Made by a program: the position numbers and the translations under genes. Below, piece after piece: positions 46,644 to 54,665 of a DNA stretch of 57,896 nucleotides. Every line of letters starts with the position of its first letter. The first letter of the stretch is position 1. Source of the DNA: an uncultured Clostridia bacterium (lineage in GTDB: Bacteria; Bacillota; Clostridia; Saccharofermentanales; Saccharofermentanaceae); the NCBI GenBank assembly GCA_946537885.1, contig CAMNGC010000001.1, positions 1 to 57,896 on the forward strand, written 5' to 3'. The notes beneath the pieces were generated by a model. The model ran no database searches. It saw nothing but the letters and a program-made list of their open reading frames with translations, and was not told the DNA's origin.

Positions 46644-48071
46644 TTACATGTCAACCGTCAAAACGCTGTAATCCCACGGCTCGAAAGGCTCTCGCACGGG
46701 CATTGCGCCGCCGCCTGCTCGTGTCTTCATAAAGCTCACGGCCGCCTTACCTATTACAGCTCCGGGGAGCGTCACGGGGATTCCCGGCGGATATGCGAAA
46801 ATATATTCTCCGGCGATCTTTCCTTCCGCCTGATCGAGCGGCGTCCTCCTAAGCTTGGCTCTTATAGCCTCTCCCATAGGCATTTTCAGCTCGAAAAGCT
46901 CTTTTCGAGCCTCCGCGTTATTAGCCGACGGCATCAGCTGTCTTTCAGCTCCGTCAAGCTTCCTGTCTTCTATCAAGAGGGCATTGCTAAGCCTTCTGAG
47001 CGTTTCTTCAGTATCGCCCGTGCCGGTCATGAAGATGATATAGTCAGCGAAAACAGCCTCAGGCTCGATCTTATGGATGTCGCGTATATTGCGTGCCAGT
47101 TCTTCCCCGCGGATCAGGCCTTGGGTGCATATAACGAATTTGGACGGATCGTCGGAAGGGAAGAGGCTTAAGTTACTAAGTCGGGAGAGAGCTGAGCGAG
47201 CCGTCTGAAGGACGGCGGAGAAGTTTTCGATGATGGAAGTCTCATAAAGTTCACTGAGGCAGCGGCTGATTCCTGACAGCAGAATATAAGAGGGGCTGGT
47301 GGTCTCGGTGACATTCATATAGTGTCTGATGAGACGCAGGTCGATACGGTTGGAGAAAGAGAGGAGCACGGCGGTTTGAGTGGGCGCAGATAAGGTCTTG
47401 TGAATGCTCTTGATGACGATATCGGCTAATCCGTCAGGCGGGAAGCCGGCGGTCAGCCCCAGATGTGCTCCATGAGCTTCGTCCAGGATCACGGGAATGT
47501 CCGCTTTGTGAGCCAGCTCGGCGATAGTTTGCGTATCGGAGATTATCCCTTCATAGGTCGGGGAAGTGTAGATCAGAGCGGCTGCATCAGGTGTGTTCGT
47601 GATGGCTTCCATGAGACGCCCGGGATCCAGTCGACCGGCAAACGGCAGATCGTCGCAAGATTCAGGCATCACGACAACGGGGACTGCCCCGGCGAGCTCC
47701 AGCGCATGCCAGACACTTATGTGACAGTTGGCAGCGACTATGACTTTACTGCCCTTTTCCGCTATGGCAAGGATGGCGGACAGGATAAGCCCCGTGGCGC
47801 CGTTGACGGAAAGCACGGCATTGTCGGCAGCCCAGAGCGCAGCCGCTTTGCCGGTCAGCTCGGCGATGGCGCCTTCCGGAGAATGAAGATTATCGAAGCC
47901 CTCTATCTCAGTGATGTCCGAGGTCAGAGAAGGATCCTGTTCCAGAAGAGCCGGATTACGCTTGTGACCGGGCATATGCATGGGCAGGCGACCGCCGTCC
48001 CGATAGGCCTCGAGCATTTTGTGAAGGGGGAGCTCTCCCTGTCTCTTGTTGTCTGTTTCCTTGCTGTTCAT
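46644..48071 (-). CDS. PLP-dependent Orn/Lys/Arg-type decarboxylase
   Basis: 475 residues of fold-type I. Key segments: HMPGHKRNP near the start, GATGLILSAILAIAEKGSKVIV, ILDEAHGAHLG, and SIHKTLSAPTQ with the PLP lysine. It is shorter than the E. coli inducible enzymes, matching the Firmicute SpeA/YaaO form that acts on arginine, lysine or ornithine; the exact substrate is not visible. The ATG at 48071 lacks a Shine-Dalgarno and lies nine bases after TG-C-TACAAT on the minus strand, so it may be leaderless. A position upstream of recA-like or dnaX-like genes is common for yaaO; here dnaX and recR are within 7 kb. Confidence 0.9.
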   Translation of the reverse strand: MNSKETDNKRQGELPLHKMLEAYRDGGRLPMHMPGHKRNPALLEQDPSLTSDITEIEGFDNLHSPEGAIAELTGKAAALWAADNAVLSVNGATGLILSAILAIAEKGSKVIVAANCHISVWHALELAGAVPVVVMPESCDDLPFAGRLDPGRLMEAITNTPDAAALIYTSPTYEGIISDTQTIAELAHKADIPVILDEAHGAHLGLTAGFPPDGLADIVIKSIHKTLSAPTQTAVLLSFSNRIDLRLIRHYMNVTETTSPSYILLSGISRCLSELYETSIIENFSAVLQTARSALSRLSNLSLFPSDDPSKFVICTQGLIRGEELARNIRDIHKIEPEAVFADYIIFMTGTGDTEETLRRLSNALLIEDRKLDGAERQLMPSANNAEARKELFELKMPMGEAIRAKLRRTPLDQAEGKIAGEYIFAYPPGIPVTLPGAVIGKAAVSFMKTRAGGGAMPVREPFEPWDYSVLTVDM

Positions 48072-48080
48072 ATGCTTTGA

Positions 48081-48089
48081 ATTGTAGCA
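48081..48089 (-). promoter_or_regulatory. Extended -10 of the decarboxylase gene
   Basis: On the minus strand TG-C-TACAAT, an extended -10, ends nine bases before ATG 48071. A TTGCCC or TTTTGC lies 15-17 bases upstream. Confidence 0.5.
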
Positions 48090-48113
48090 CATCCCATGCC
48101 CGGGCAAAAGAAA

Positions 48114-48136
48114 CCCCGCCTCATTAAGAGGCGGGG
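48114..48136 (-). terminator. Terminator of the HD-domain gene
   Basis: CCCCGCCTC/GAGGCGGGG, 9-bp perfect stem, loop of five, followed on the minus strand by TTTCTTTT. Confidence 0.85.
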
Positions 48137-48190
48137 AAAGAAATGGAGTTAAAATGAATAGTTCTTATTTACATCTCTTTAATACCTGTC

Positions 48191-49021
48191 TCAGTTTATA
48201 ACTGTGAAGCTGTAGGAAGAGATGACATCCGGATTCTCGTAGACAGTCTTCTGCATCTGGATAGCTGTGCTGAGAACCAGTGTATAAGGGCTGAGCTTGC
48301 CATCGAGGAGTCCGGGCTCAGCTGCATAGCTGATAGCCTGAGCCTCATCATCGGACAGAAGCATATACTGTGAGACGAGGAAGAGGCTTCTTACGCCTAC
48401 ATTCATATGAACAAGCTTGCTGTTGATGGAATAGGATGTGCTTGAAGAAGAGGAGGAAGAACCGGAGATCCTGCTGCTGAAGGAAAGACCCAAAGCAGAT
48501 GTGGCGGAACTGAGATGCTCTTCTACAAGGAACAAAGGCTTGCCCTCGATACCAACCTTGCCGACGTCATGGAAGAGAGCGATGATGATAGCGGACTCTT
48601 CGTCGAGCTGGGGCATCAGAGTATCCTTGATCCTGAGAAGCTGCTTAGCTACGGAAACGCTTCTGATCAGGAGACCTTTCTCACAAGCGAGAGGACCTTC
48701 CTTGGCTGCGGGAGCCGTAAGCCATGCTGTTCTGTTCTCGAGGAAGTCGATGAAGTGATCGAACTCTGTCTTTCTCTTGACTACTGCAGCCTTGAGCTGA
48801 CCATAAAGCTCGTCAACATTATCCTTTGTAACGGCTATCATAGGCATGATGCCTGCGCTGCCCTTGGGAGTTGAGCCTGTAGCTACTGCTGAAACTTCTG
48901 CTGCTGCCCGGGGAACTGCTGCTCCGCCGGCGTCGGGGTTCTCTGCAAAATTAAACTTACACTTAGGGCATCTGATAGCCTGATTGGCGATTACCATACC
49001 ACAATCCGGACATTTCTTCAT
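48191..49021 (-). CDS. Zinc-ribbon and HD-domain protein
   Basis: 276 residues. N-terminal zinc ribbon (CPDCGMVIANQAIRCPKCKF), an Ala-rich linker, then an HD metal-dependent phosphohydrolase-like region (LFHDVGKVGIEG) and a Ser-rich insertion (about SSRISGSSSSSSSTS). HD domains hydrolyse nucleotides or cyclic dinucleotides; only one HD pair is visible and other metal ligands are uncertain. GGAGGT precedes the ATG. No close relative is recognised. Confidence 0.75.
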   Translation of the reverse strand: MKKCPDCGMVIANQAIRCPKCKFNFAENPDAGGAAVPRAAAEVSAVATGSTPKGSAGIMPMIAVTKDNVDELYGQLKAAVVKRKTEFDHFIDFLENRTAWLTAPAAKEGPLACEKGLLIRSVSVAKQLLRIKDTLMPQLDEESAIIIALFHDVGKVGIEGKPLFLVEEHLSSATSALGLSFSSRISGSSSSSSSTSYSINSKLVHMNVGVRSLFLVSQYMLLSDDEAQAISYAAEPGLLDGKLSPYTLVLSTAIQMQKTVYENPDVISSYSFTVIN

Positions 49022-49082
49022 AAATGTGACCTCCTGCTTATCGTTATAGACTACTCCATTAGTCTTTGGATTTGATAGAGAT

Positions 49083-49112
49083 ATTTTACAACTTCAAACG
49101 GGTTATTTTCAA
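49083..49112 (-). promoter_or_regulatory. Promoter of the HD-domain gene
   Basis: Minus strand: TTGAAA (49112-49107), 18 bases, TAAAAT (49088-49083). The rest of this intergenic space (49113-49210) holds GC-rich stems followed by T runs near 49140-49157, a likely terminator for the protease gene. Confidence 0.65.
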
Positions 49113-49210
49113 TATATTTATAACATTTGCACAACTGTTTACAAAAAAATAAAAAAGACAGGCCTGCTCGCGCAAAGCCCCCGGACAAAGCTCCCGGGTA
49201 AAGCCCGCGA

Positions 49211-49957
49211 TCATTCTTTTGTTTTATTCTGTCGAGGCCCTTTCCTCGGGAAATACTGCATCTTGCCCGTCATGTGGGCATTTAATACCATTTCCAGCTC
49301 CTCCGGCTGAACCCTGGCGTTGTTGTTCATCATGTATCTCTCGGTATTTGGCACCTCATAGCCGAATCTGTAGAAGGCTCCGTAGGCGTCTCCGAGCCCT
49401 AAAGCGTGGCCGAATTCATGTGCGGCGACCTGACCGTAGCGGCGGATTGTCCTGGTCAGGTTAAGATTTATGGTTCCGGGGGCGTAGGGTGACCAGTTGA
49501 GGCCGAAGCTCTCAAGCATGAATCCGCTCTTGATGATGCCCCAAAGCCAGCGGTAGGGCGGACTCATGACAAAAGATGTCTTGGAAAAGCCTGTTCTTCT
49601 GATCTTAAGGAAGCGTTGCCCCTTGGGTATATTGGCGAGCGGATCGTCCTTCCTGATTATATTGATGCTGAGTCTGACCGGACCGCCCCTAAAAGTCTTT
49701 AGGGCATAAAGCCCTGACCAGTTACGCCTGATCCCTCGCACGGCCTCATCAGCGAAAGTAAATGACTCAGGCTCCTTTTTATTCCTTCCGATGTAGGGTT
49801 TTAAGAGGCTTTTTGCAAAGTCGACATATGCCGTGATGACGACGCTGTCCCGCCCGATCGTGAGCCTGACGGGCGCCTTGAGCGGGTTCTTGTATTCTAT
49901 CTTATAGACTTTCCGCAGATCGTCTGCAGGCATTATCAGCTGTTTTCTGTAGATCAT
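49211..49957 (-). CDS. Metzincin-like zinc metalloprotease
   Basis: 248 residues. The zinc motif HEFGHALGLGD (HExxHxxGxxD) and a following Met-turn candidate YMMNNN are present, in the order of metzincins; the third ligand is Asp, as in snapalysin-type enzymes. The N-terminal 130 residues form a beta-rich region without a signal peptide, so the protein would be cytoplasmic or exported by an unknown route. Context gives no substrate. The ATG at 49957 may be internal to a longer region; no strong ribosome site is seen (GGTTAAC-like only). Confidence 0.8.
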   Translation of the reverse strand: MIYRKQLIMPADDLRKVYKIEYKNPLKAPVRLTIGRDSVVITAYVDFAKSLLKPYIGRNKKEPESFTFADEAVRGIRRNWSGLYALKTFRGGPVRLSINIIRKDDPLANIPKGQRFLKIRRTGFSKTSFVMSPPYRWLWGIIKSGFMLESFGLNWSPYAPGTINLNLTRTIRRYGQVAAHEFGHALGLGDAYGAFYRFGYEVPNTERYMMNNNARVQPEELEMVLNAHMTGKMQYFPRKGPRQNKTKE

Positions 49958-50070
49958 GTTAATAATATATCAGATTTTATCGTCCGGGATTAAGAAATAC
50001 TCGAGAAAAACTATAGCTTCAGTTCTGAGAAAGGACAAAAAACATGGCTCGTTACTTTCACTGTAAAAAA

Positions 50071-50121
50071 AGACACTGACGAGGGGGTGTCAGTGTCTGA
50101 AAGGAGGGTGTTATGAAGTAA
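50071..50121 (+). promoter_or_regulatory. Hairpin, ribosome site and three-codon frame
   Basis: AGACACTGAC/GTCAGTGTCT (50071-50080 with 50089-50098) is a perfect 10-bp stem. It is followed by AAGGAGGG and ATG-AAG-TAA (50113-50121). On the minus strand the stem is followed by seven T residues, so it may also be a terminator of the dnaX-ftsB operon after read-through. Confidence 0.6.
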
Positions 50122-50145
50122 GGAACAATTACTTGAAACAACCAT

Positions 50146-50511
50146 ATGATACCATCATTGCTGTTTACTTCGTGGGGCAAAAAGGGCAAAATAGTGGCAA
50201 AGCCTCGGCGTAATTTAGGCAAGCCGGGGAGAGTTCGGAGACTGGTTAAGATGGTACTTGAAGGCAAGCTTTTCGTTGCGAATCGCATGACGGAGATGAA
50301 GGAGATACACTACTCGAATCCTGAGCTGAGATTCTCGGCTGAGTTAAGCGAGGCGCTCATACTTTTATGCAGGGAACTGGAGATTCCGGTCCCTATGTGG
50401 ATGAAGAAGAATACGCACGAATTCGCCGCCTTCAAACAGACGATATTTTTCGCTGAGCAGTATACCGAGAAAGTTAAGTTCGACAGATTTCAGATAAGAC
50501 TATTGGAATAA
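50146..50511 (+). CDS. Hypothetical basic small protein
   Basis: Up to 121 residues. The N-terminal 40 residues are very basic (GKKGKIVAKPRRNLGKPGRVRRLVK); the rest looks like a folded domain (MKEIHYSNPELRFSAELSEALILLCRELEIPVPMWMKKNTHEFAAFKQTIFFAE). No ribosome site precedes ATG 50146; GTG near 50191 or ATG 50251 are alternatives, so the start is uncertain. It converges on ftsB. No family recognised. Confidence 0.55.
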   Translation: MIPSLLFTSWGKKGKIVAKPRRNLGKPGRVRRLVKMVLEGKLFVANRMTEMKEIHYSNPELRFSAELSEALILLCRELEIPVPMWMKKNTHEFAAFKQTIFFAEQYTEKVKFDRFQIRLLE

Positions 50512-50517
50512 AGACCC

Positions 50518-50820
50518 TTATTCTCCGGAAGTCCTGAAGATGATCTCGCCGGGGTATACCATATCCAATTGAGCCCTTGCCTGCGACTCGATGTAGGAAG
50601 TGTCGCGACCTCGCATGTTCTGAGCCTGCAGTTCATTGTTGCGCTCGATGAGAGCCTGACGCTGAGCGAGAAGCTGCTGATTCTCAGCCTCGAGCCTCTG
50701 CCGCCTCTGGTGAACATCATACATACGGGTAGCGCAGAGCACGGCAACCACTACGAATGCCAAGCATACGAAAGCGGTCATGACGGATATTCCGCGGGAT
50801 TTGTGTTTAACTCTGCGCAT
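50518..50820 (-). CDS. Septum formation initiator, FtsB/DivIC family
   Basis: 100 residues: short basic N-terminus, one membrane helix (15-33), a coiled coil (QRRQRLEAENQQLLAQRQAL) and the C-terminal DMVYPGEIIF motif of FtsB/DivIC. It belongs to the divisome FtsB-FtsL-FtsQ (DivIC-FtsL-DivIB) complex. Position downstream of the S4 protein gene is as in other Firmicutes (yabP-yabQ-divIC region). Confidence 0.92.
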   Translation of the reverse strand: MRRVKHKSRGISVMTAFVCLAFVVVAVLCATRMYDVHQRRQRLEAENQQLLAQRQALIERNNELQAQNMRGRDTSYIESQARAQLDMVYPGEIIFRTSGE

Positions 50821-50919
50821 AAGATAACCCTCGCTGTATTCTTGTGAACATTTTATCGATTGAATGTTCGCGAATGAATACCTCGAGGGCTTATTTAAGC
50901 AAACTGTAACAATAGTTTC

Positions 50920-51165
50920 CTATTCGTCAATAAGCTCGTAAAGCTCGGATGCTTCTTCTTTACGTACTGTCTCACTGAGCTTTAAGACCCGGAAGCTGAC
51001 ATTGCCGTTACCGAACTCGATGGTGACTACATCGCCCACCTTGAGCTTGACGCTTGGCTTGGCTGCTCTGCCGTTGACTGTCACACGACCGAGTGAACAT
51101 ACATCGTTGGCAACGGTGCGCCTCTTTATTATCCTTGATACCTTTAAGAATTTATCGAGCCTCAT
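50920..51165 (-). CDS. rqcP: S4-domain RNA-binding protein, RqcP-like
   Basis: 81 residues, almost entirely an S4 fold (MRLDKFLKVSRIIKRRTVANDVCSLGRVTVNGRAAKPSVKLKVGDVV). Matches YabO/RqcP, which helps RqcH add alanine tails to stalled nascent chains on the 50S subunit. Its start overlaps the recR stop. Confidence 0.88.
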   Translation of the reverse strand: MRLDKFLKVSRIIKRRTVANDVCSLGRVTVNGRAAKPSVKLKVGDVVTIEFGNGNVSFRVLKLSETVRKEEASELYELIDE

Positions 51166-51770
51166 GAACTGATGTTGACCCTTCCTTTAAGAGCATTAGC
51201 CAGCGTCAGGTCGTCGGCATATTCGATATCGGCTCCCATGGGAAGGCCTGATGCGATACGTGTCACCTTGATCCCCGAAGGCGCTAAAAGTCTCGAGACA
51301 TAAAGGGCTGTTGCATTGCCTTCGACGGATTGATTGGTTGCCATAATAACTTCCTTGATCTCCGCATTCGCAGATAATCTGTCGAAAAGCTGCGGCAACG
51401 CGATATCGCTGATCCCCTTGCCGGAGATGGGATTATACACCCCGTGAAGAACATGATAGAGCCCCTTGTACTCGTGCATCCTCTCCAGCGCCGCTACATC
51501 CCTGGGGGATTCAACGACACAGACAACAGACTTGTCCCGGGTAGGATCCGAGCAAATGGGGCAGGGGTTAGAATCAGTAAAATTCTGACAGCATGAACAC
51601 CTCACGGTGAGCCTTCTGGCTTCCGTTATCGACTCGACAAGAGCAGTCGCATCCTCATCCGGCATTGACAGGATGTGGAATGCCAGCCTTTGGGCGGACT
51701 TGCCCCCTATGCCCGGCAGGGCACCGAGTCTTGATATGAGGTTCTGTACTGAGGGTGAATAACGAGCCAT
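51162..51770 (-). CDS. recR: Recombination mediator RecR
   Basis: 202 residues. Helix-hairpin-helix (RLGALPGIGGKSAQRLAF), a four-Cys zinc finger (CSCCQNFTDSNPCPIC), and a Toprim domain (VVCVVESPRDVAALE). Acts with RecO/RecF in loading RecA at gaps. One base separates it from ybaB; it overlaps the S4 gene. Confidence 0.96.
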   Translation of the reverse strand: MARYSPSVQNLISRLGALPGIGGKSAQRLAFHILSMPDEDATALVESITEARRLTVRCSCCQNFTDSNPCPICSDPTRDKSVVCVVESPRDVAALERMHEYKGLYHVLHGVYNPISGKGISDIALPQLFDRLSANAEIKEVIMATNQSVEGNATALYVSRLLAPSGIKVTRIASGLPMGADIEYADDLTLANALKGRVNISS

Positions 51771-51771
51771 A

Positions 51772-52110
51772 TCAGAAAGGCATCTTTACTCCGCCGGTAA
51801 CCTGGTTGAGTCTCTCGGAGGACTTTGCCTCGAGCTCTTCGTTGGCGCTGTTGTAAGCAGCCATGATGAGGTCTGCGAGCATCTCGGGATCTTCAGGATC
51901 GATAACCTCCTTGGCTATCTCGATATTGTAGATCTTGTGATCGCCGCCGAGAACGAGCTTAACCTGCTCGCCGCCTGCCGTACCTGTGATACGATACTCT
52001 TTAACCTCTGACTGAGCCGTCTCAAGGTCTCTTTGCATCTTCTGAGCCTGTGCCATCAGATTGCCCATGCCCATTCCTCCGGGCATTCCGCGAAAACCGC
52101 CTTTTGCCAT
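51772..52110 (-). CDS. YbaB/EbfC nucleoid-associated protein
   Basis: 112 residues: glycine/methionine-rich start (GGFRGMPGGMGMGNLM), a long helix (AQKMQRDLETAQSEV), beta strands and helix MLADLIMAAYNSANEELEAKSSERL. A DNA-binding dimer encoded between dnaX and recR, the usual bacterial order. Confidence 0.95.
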   Translation of the reverse strand: MAKGGFRGMPGGMGMGNLMAQAQKMQRDLETAQSEVKEYRITGTAGGEQVKLVLGGDHKIYNIEIAKEVIDPEDPEMLADLIMAAYNSANEELEAKSSERLNQVTGGVKMPF

Positions 52111-52180
52111 AGTAAATCTCCTCTCTTTGCCCTCCGCTTTGTCGGAACGGCTATTATGAATTATATCAGTTTAGTCTCTG

Positions 52181-54466
52181 TCAATCATCACCGAAATGGA
52201 TCTCAGTAGCGATTCCCAGTGATTTGCTCTTCTCTATCAACTGTTCGGCCTTGCTCATGGACTTTGCCTTCGCGAGCCCGCCGCTGGTCCTCAGCGCATT
52301 ACTGTACTGGGTCTCCGTGCAAAGATATACATGCTGCACTTCCTTGAGCGCCGCCTTGATGTCGTGGGATACTTTTCGATATGCAGTATCATCTTTGATC
52401 TGTTCAATGATCCTCCGATCCTTATCCTCGAAAACGATATAGCCGCCGCCGGATACCACTCTGAACTGAGCCTCCTTGAGCATGGACCAGAGAACATAAT
52501 CTTCTTCCTTGATCCTTGCATTAACCGCGCGCCATACCGTGTCAGTGTCTGCTCCATAGTATTCTTCGGGCTCCGGCACCGGTTCGGGTGCAGGGCGGGG
52601 CTGCACGATCTGAGTATCTTCCAAGGCAGACGCCAAAGCTGTTTTACGGTTCTCCCAGGCATTGAGCTTATCCTTCGTGGCATCTGGGACTTCGGCCGCC
52701 GGAGAAGTCACGATATTGGCCGCAGATACCGGTTCACTCTTGTCATAAGGCATCTCCAGGTCGTCCGTAAAGGAAGAAGACAATCCGGCGAAGACATGTG
52801 CTCCGGAGGGTTTGCTATCGGCCTTACTGACGGTTCTGACGCTTGAAGTTGCAGCTGCCGGAGCAGGGGCAGGCACAGGGGCCTTAAGTACCGGTGGCTC
52901 TTTAATAGCCTCAGGCTCTTCCGGGGCTGCTGAGGCGAAGGAGAAGAGATCCATCTGGTTTTCAAGCGGTTTATCGTCGGGATCTTCTTCCTCTGTCGTT
53001 TTTACCTGAGGCGCGACAGTCGGGAGCGGAGCCGGTTCGGGTTCGGGCTTGACCTCTTCTACGGTTTTTGCTTCTTCATCCGGCTTAGTATCTTCTGAAG
53101 GCTTCGTCTCTTCTTCAGTTGCCTTTCCATCTTCGATCTTTGCCTCGGCCAGGGGCTTTGCTTCTTCTTTTTTCTCTTCGATCTTCTCGACCGCCGCAGG
53201 AGCAGGGGCCGGAGTGGGAGTGGGAGCGGGATCAGCTGCCGATGTAACCGGTTCAGATTCGGAAGCAGGCTTTGTCGAAGCTTCCGAAGCCTCTCTCGCT
53301 GTTACCATATCTATGGCAGCTTTACGTTGCATAGCCGCAAAGTCCGGCATGGTCAACGGCACGATCTCTGTCTTTACCTTACGGCCGCAGAGCCTTATAA
53401 GCGAGATCTCAAAGGATGTTCGGACGGCAGGTGATGTCTTAAGATCGGATATCATGGCTGACAGCGCGGATATCATGGCGGCGAAGGTCTCGGGGTTTGC
53501 CATGTTCGCCACTTCGTACATCTCCTTAAGTGTGGAGACGGATGCCGGGATCAGTGATGAGGGGTTCGGAACCACTCTGATGACCAGCAGATTACGCATA
53601 TATTGGGCCAGATCGAGAGAGAAGCGTATGATGTCGCGTCCGCTCTCGGCCAATTGCTGAGTCAGTATAAGAAGCTCGTCGAATCTGCCCTGCAGCAACA
53701 CCTTGGTCATCTTTGCCAGAAAGGAAGTATCAACGGTTCCCGTTATCTCTTCGATGGACTCTGCTGTTATAAGCTTGCCGTCAGCAGCGCTTGCCGCCTG
53801 ATCCAAAACGGAGATGGCATCTCTCATGGCGCCGTCAGAAAGGGAAGCTATGAGCTTTAGGGCATCGTCCTCGGCACTGATCTTCTCCTGATCGCAGATA
53901 TATCTGAGTCTGCCGCTGATCGCATCAGGTGATATCCTCCTGAAATCGAATCTCTGACATCTGGACAGTACCGTCGCCGGTATCCTGTGAGGTTCTGTTG
54001 TAGCGAAAAGAAAGACAGCATGGGCCGGCGGTTCCTCCAAGGTCTTAAGCAGCGCATTGAATGCGCCGGATGAGATCATGTGAACCTCGTCGATTATATA
54101 GACCTTATGAGGCGCTCTGCTGGGTGCAAAGTTTACTTCCTCGGATATCTTACGGATATTATCTACGCTTGTATTGGAAGCGGCATCGATCTCGATGACG
54201 TCCATCAGTGTTCCGTCAAGGATCCCGCGACAGGTGGGGCACTTGTTACAGGGGTTGCCGTTCTCCGGAGCTTCACAGTTGATGGCTCTGGCAAATACTC
54301 TCGCGATGGAGGTCTTACCCGTGCCTCGTTGTCCGCAGAAGAGATAAGCATGACCGATCCTTCCGGTGGTAACCGTTTTACGCAGTGTAGTAACTGCATG
54401 CTTCTGCTCCACTATCTCATCGAAAGTCATGGGGCGAAATTGTCTGTAAAGTGCAATATGTTCCAT
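52181..54466 (-). CDS. dnaX: DNA polymerase III subunit gamma/tau
   Basis: 761 residues. AAA+ clamp-loader domain with Walker A GQRGTGKTS, a zinc module (CEAPENGNPCNKCPTC), IIDEVHMIS and LEEPPAHAVF, then domain III and a long acidic Pro/Glu/Lys linker (about 400-600) before the tau C-terminus. The ATG at 54466 follows GAGAGG; the longer frame runs into the SRP RNA and is not translated. A long tau-type protein without an obvious frameshift site. Confidence 0.96.
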   Translation of the reverse strand: MEHIALYRQFRPMTFDEIVEQKHAVTTLRKTVTTGRIGHAYLFCGQRGTGKTSIARVFARAINCEAPENGNPCNKCPTCRGILDGTLMDVIEIDAASNTSVDNIRKISEEVNFAPSRAPHKVYIIDEVHMISSGAFNALLKTLEEPPAHAVFLFATTEPHRIPATVLSRCQRFDFRRISPDAISGRLRYICDQEKISAEDDALKLIASLSDGAMRDAISVLDQAASAADGKLITAESIEEITGTVDTSFLAKMTKVLLQGRFDELLILTQQLAESGRDIIRFSLDLAQYMRNLLVIRVVPNPSSLIPASVSTLKEMYEVANMANPETFAAMISALSAMISDLKTSPAVRTSFEISLIRLCGRKVKTEIVPLTMPDFAAMQRKAAIDMVTAREASEASTKPASESEPVTSAADPAPTPTPAPAPAAVEKIEEKKEEAKPLAEAKIEDGKATEEETKPSEDTKPDEEAKTVEEVKPEPEPAPLPTVAPQVKTTEEEDPDDKPLENQMDLFSFASAAPEEPEAIKEPPVLKAPVPAPAPAAATSSVRTVSKADSKPSGAHVFAGLSSSFTDDLEMPYDKSEPVSAANIVTSPAAEVPDATKDKLNAWENRKTALASALEDTQIVQPRPAPEPVPEPEEYYGADTDTVWRAVNARIKEEDYVLWSMLKEAQFRVVSGGGYIVFEDKDRRIIEQIKDDTAYRKVSHDIKAALKEVQHVYLCTETQYSNALRTSGGLAKAKSMSKAEQLIEKSKSLGIATEIHFGDD

Positions 54467-54491
54467 GTTAAATGCCTCTCGCGGAAATAAA

Positions 54492-54640
54492 AAAATCCAT
54501 CCCATCTGAACTGCAGTCGGGCAGGCACCCTTGCGGCACAACCAAAAATCCGCTTACTGCTGCTTCCTTCCGGACCTGACAGGGTTCACGGCATTGGATC
54601 GCACAAGACCCAATCCCGGCTGCAGATCAGATGGGATGAA
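54492..54640 (-). ncRNA. ffs: Signal recognition particle RNA (small bacterial type)
   Basis: On the minus strand the conserved domain IV core GTCAGGTCCGGAAGGAAGCA is present with its GGAA tetraloop. The ends pair through CATCCCATCTGA and TCAGATGGGATG plus CTGCAG, and a T run (54491-54497) terminates the RNA. It is about 145 nt, without an Alu domain visible. It binds Ffh for membrane-protein targeting and lies just upstream of dnaX, as is common. Confidence 0.95.
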
Positions 54641-54665
54641 CCAACTAATTATATCATATAAATCA

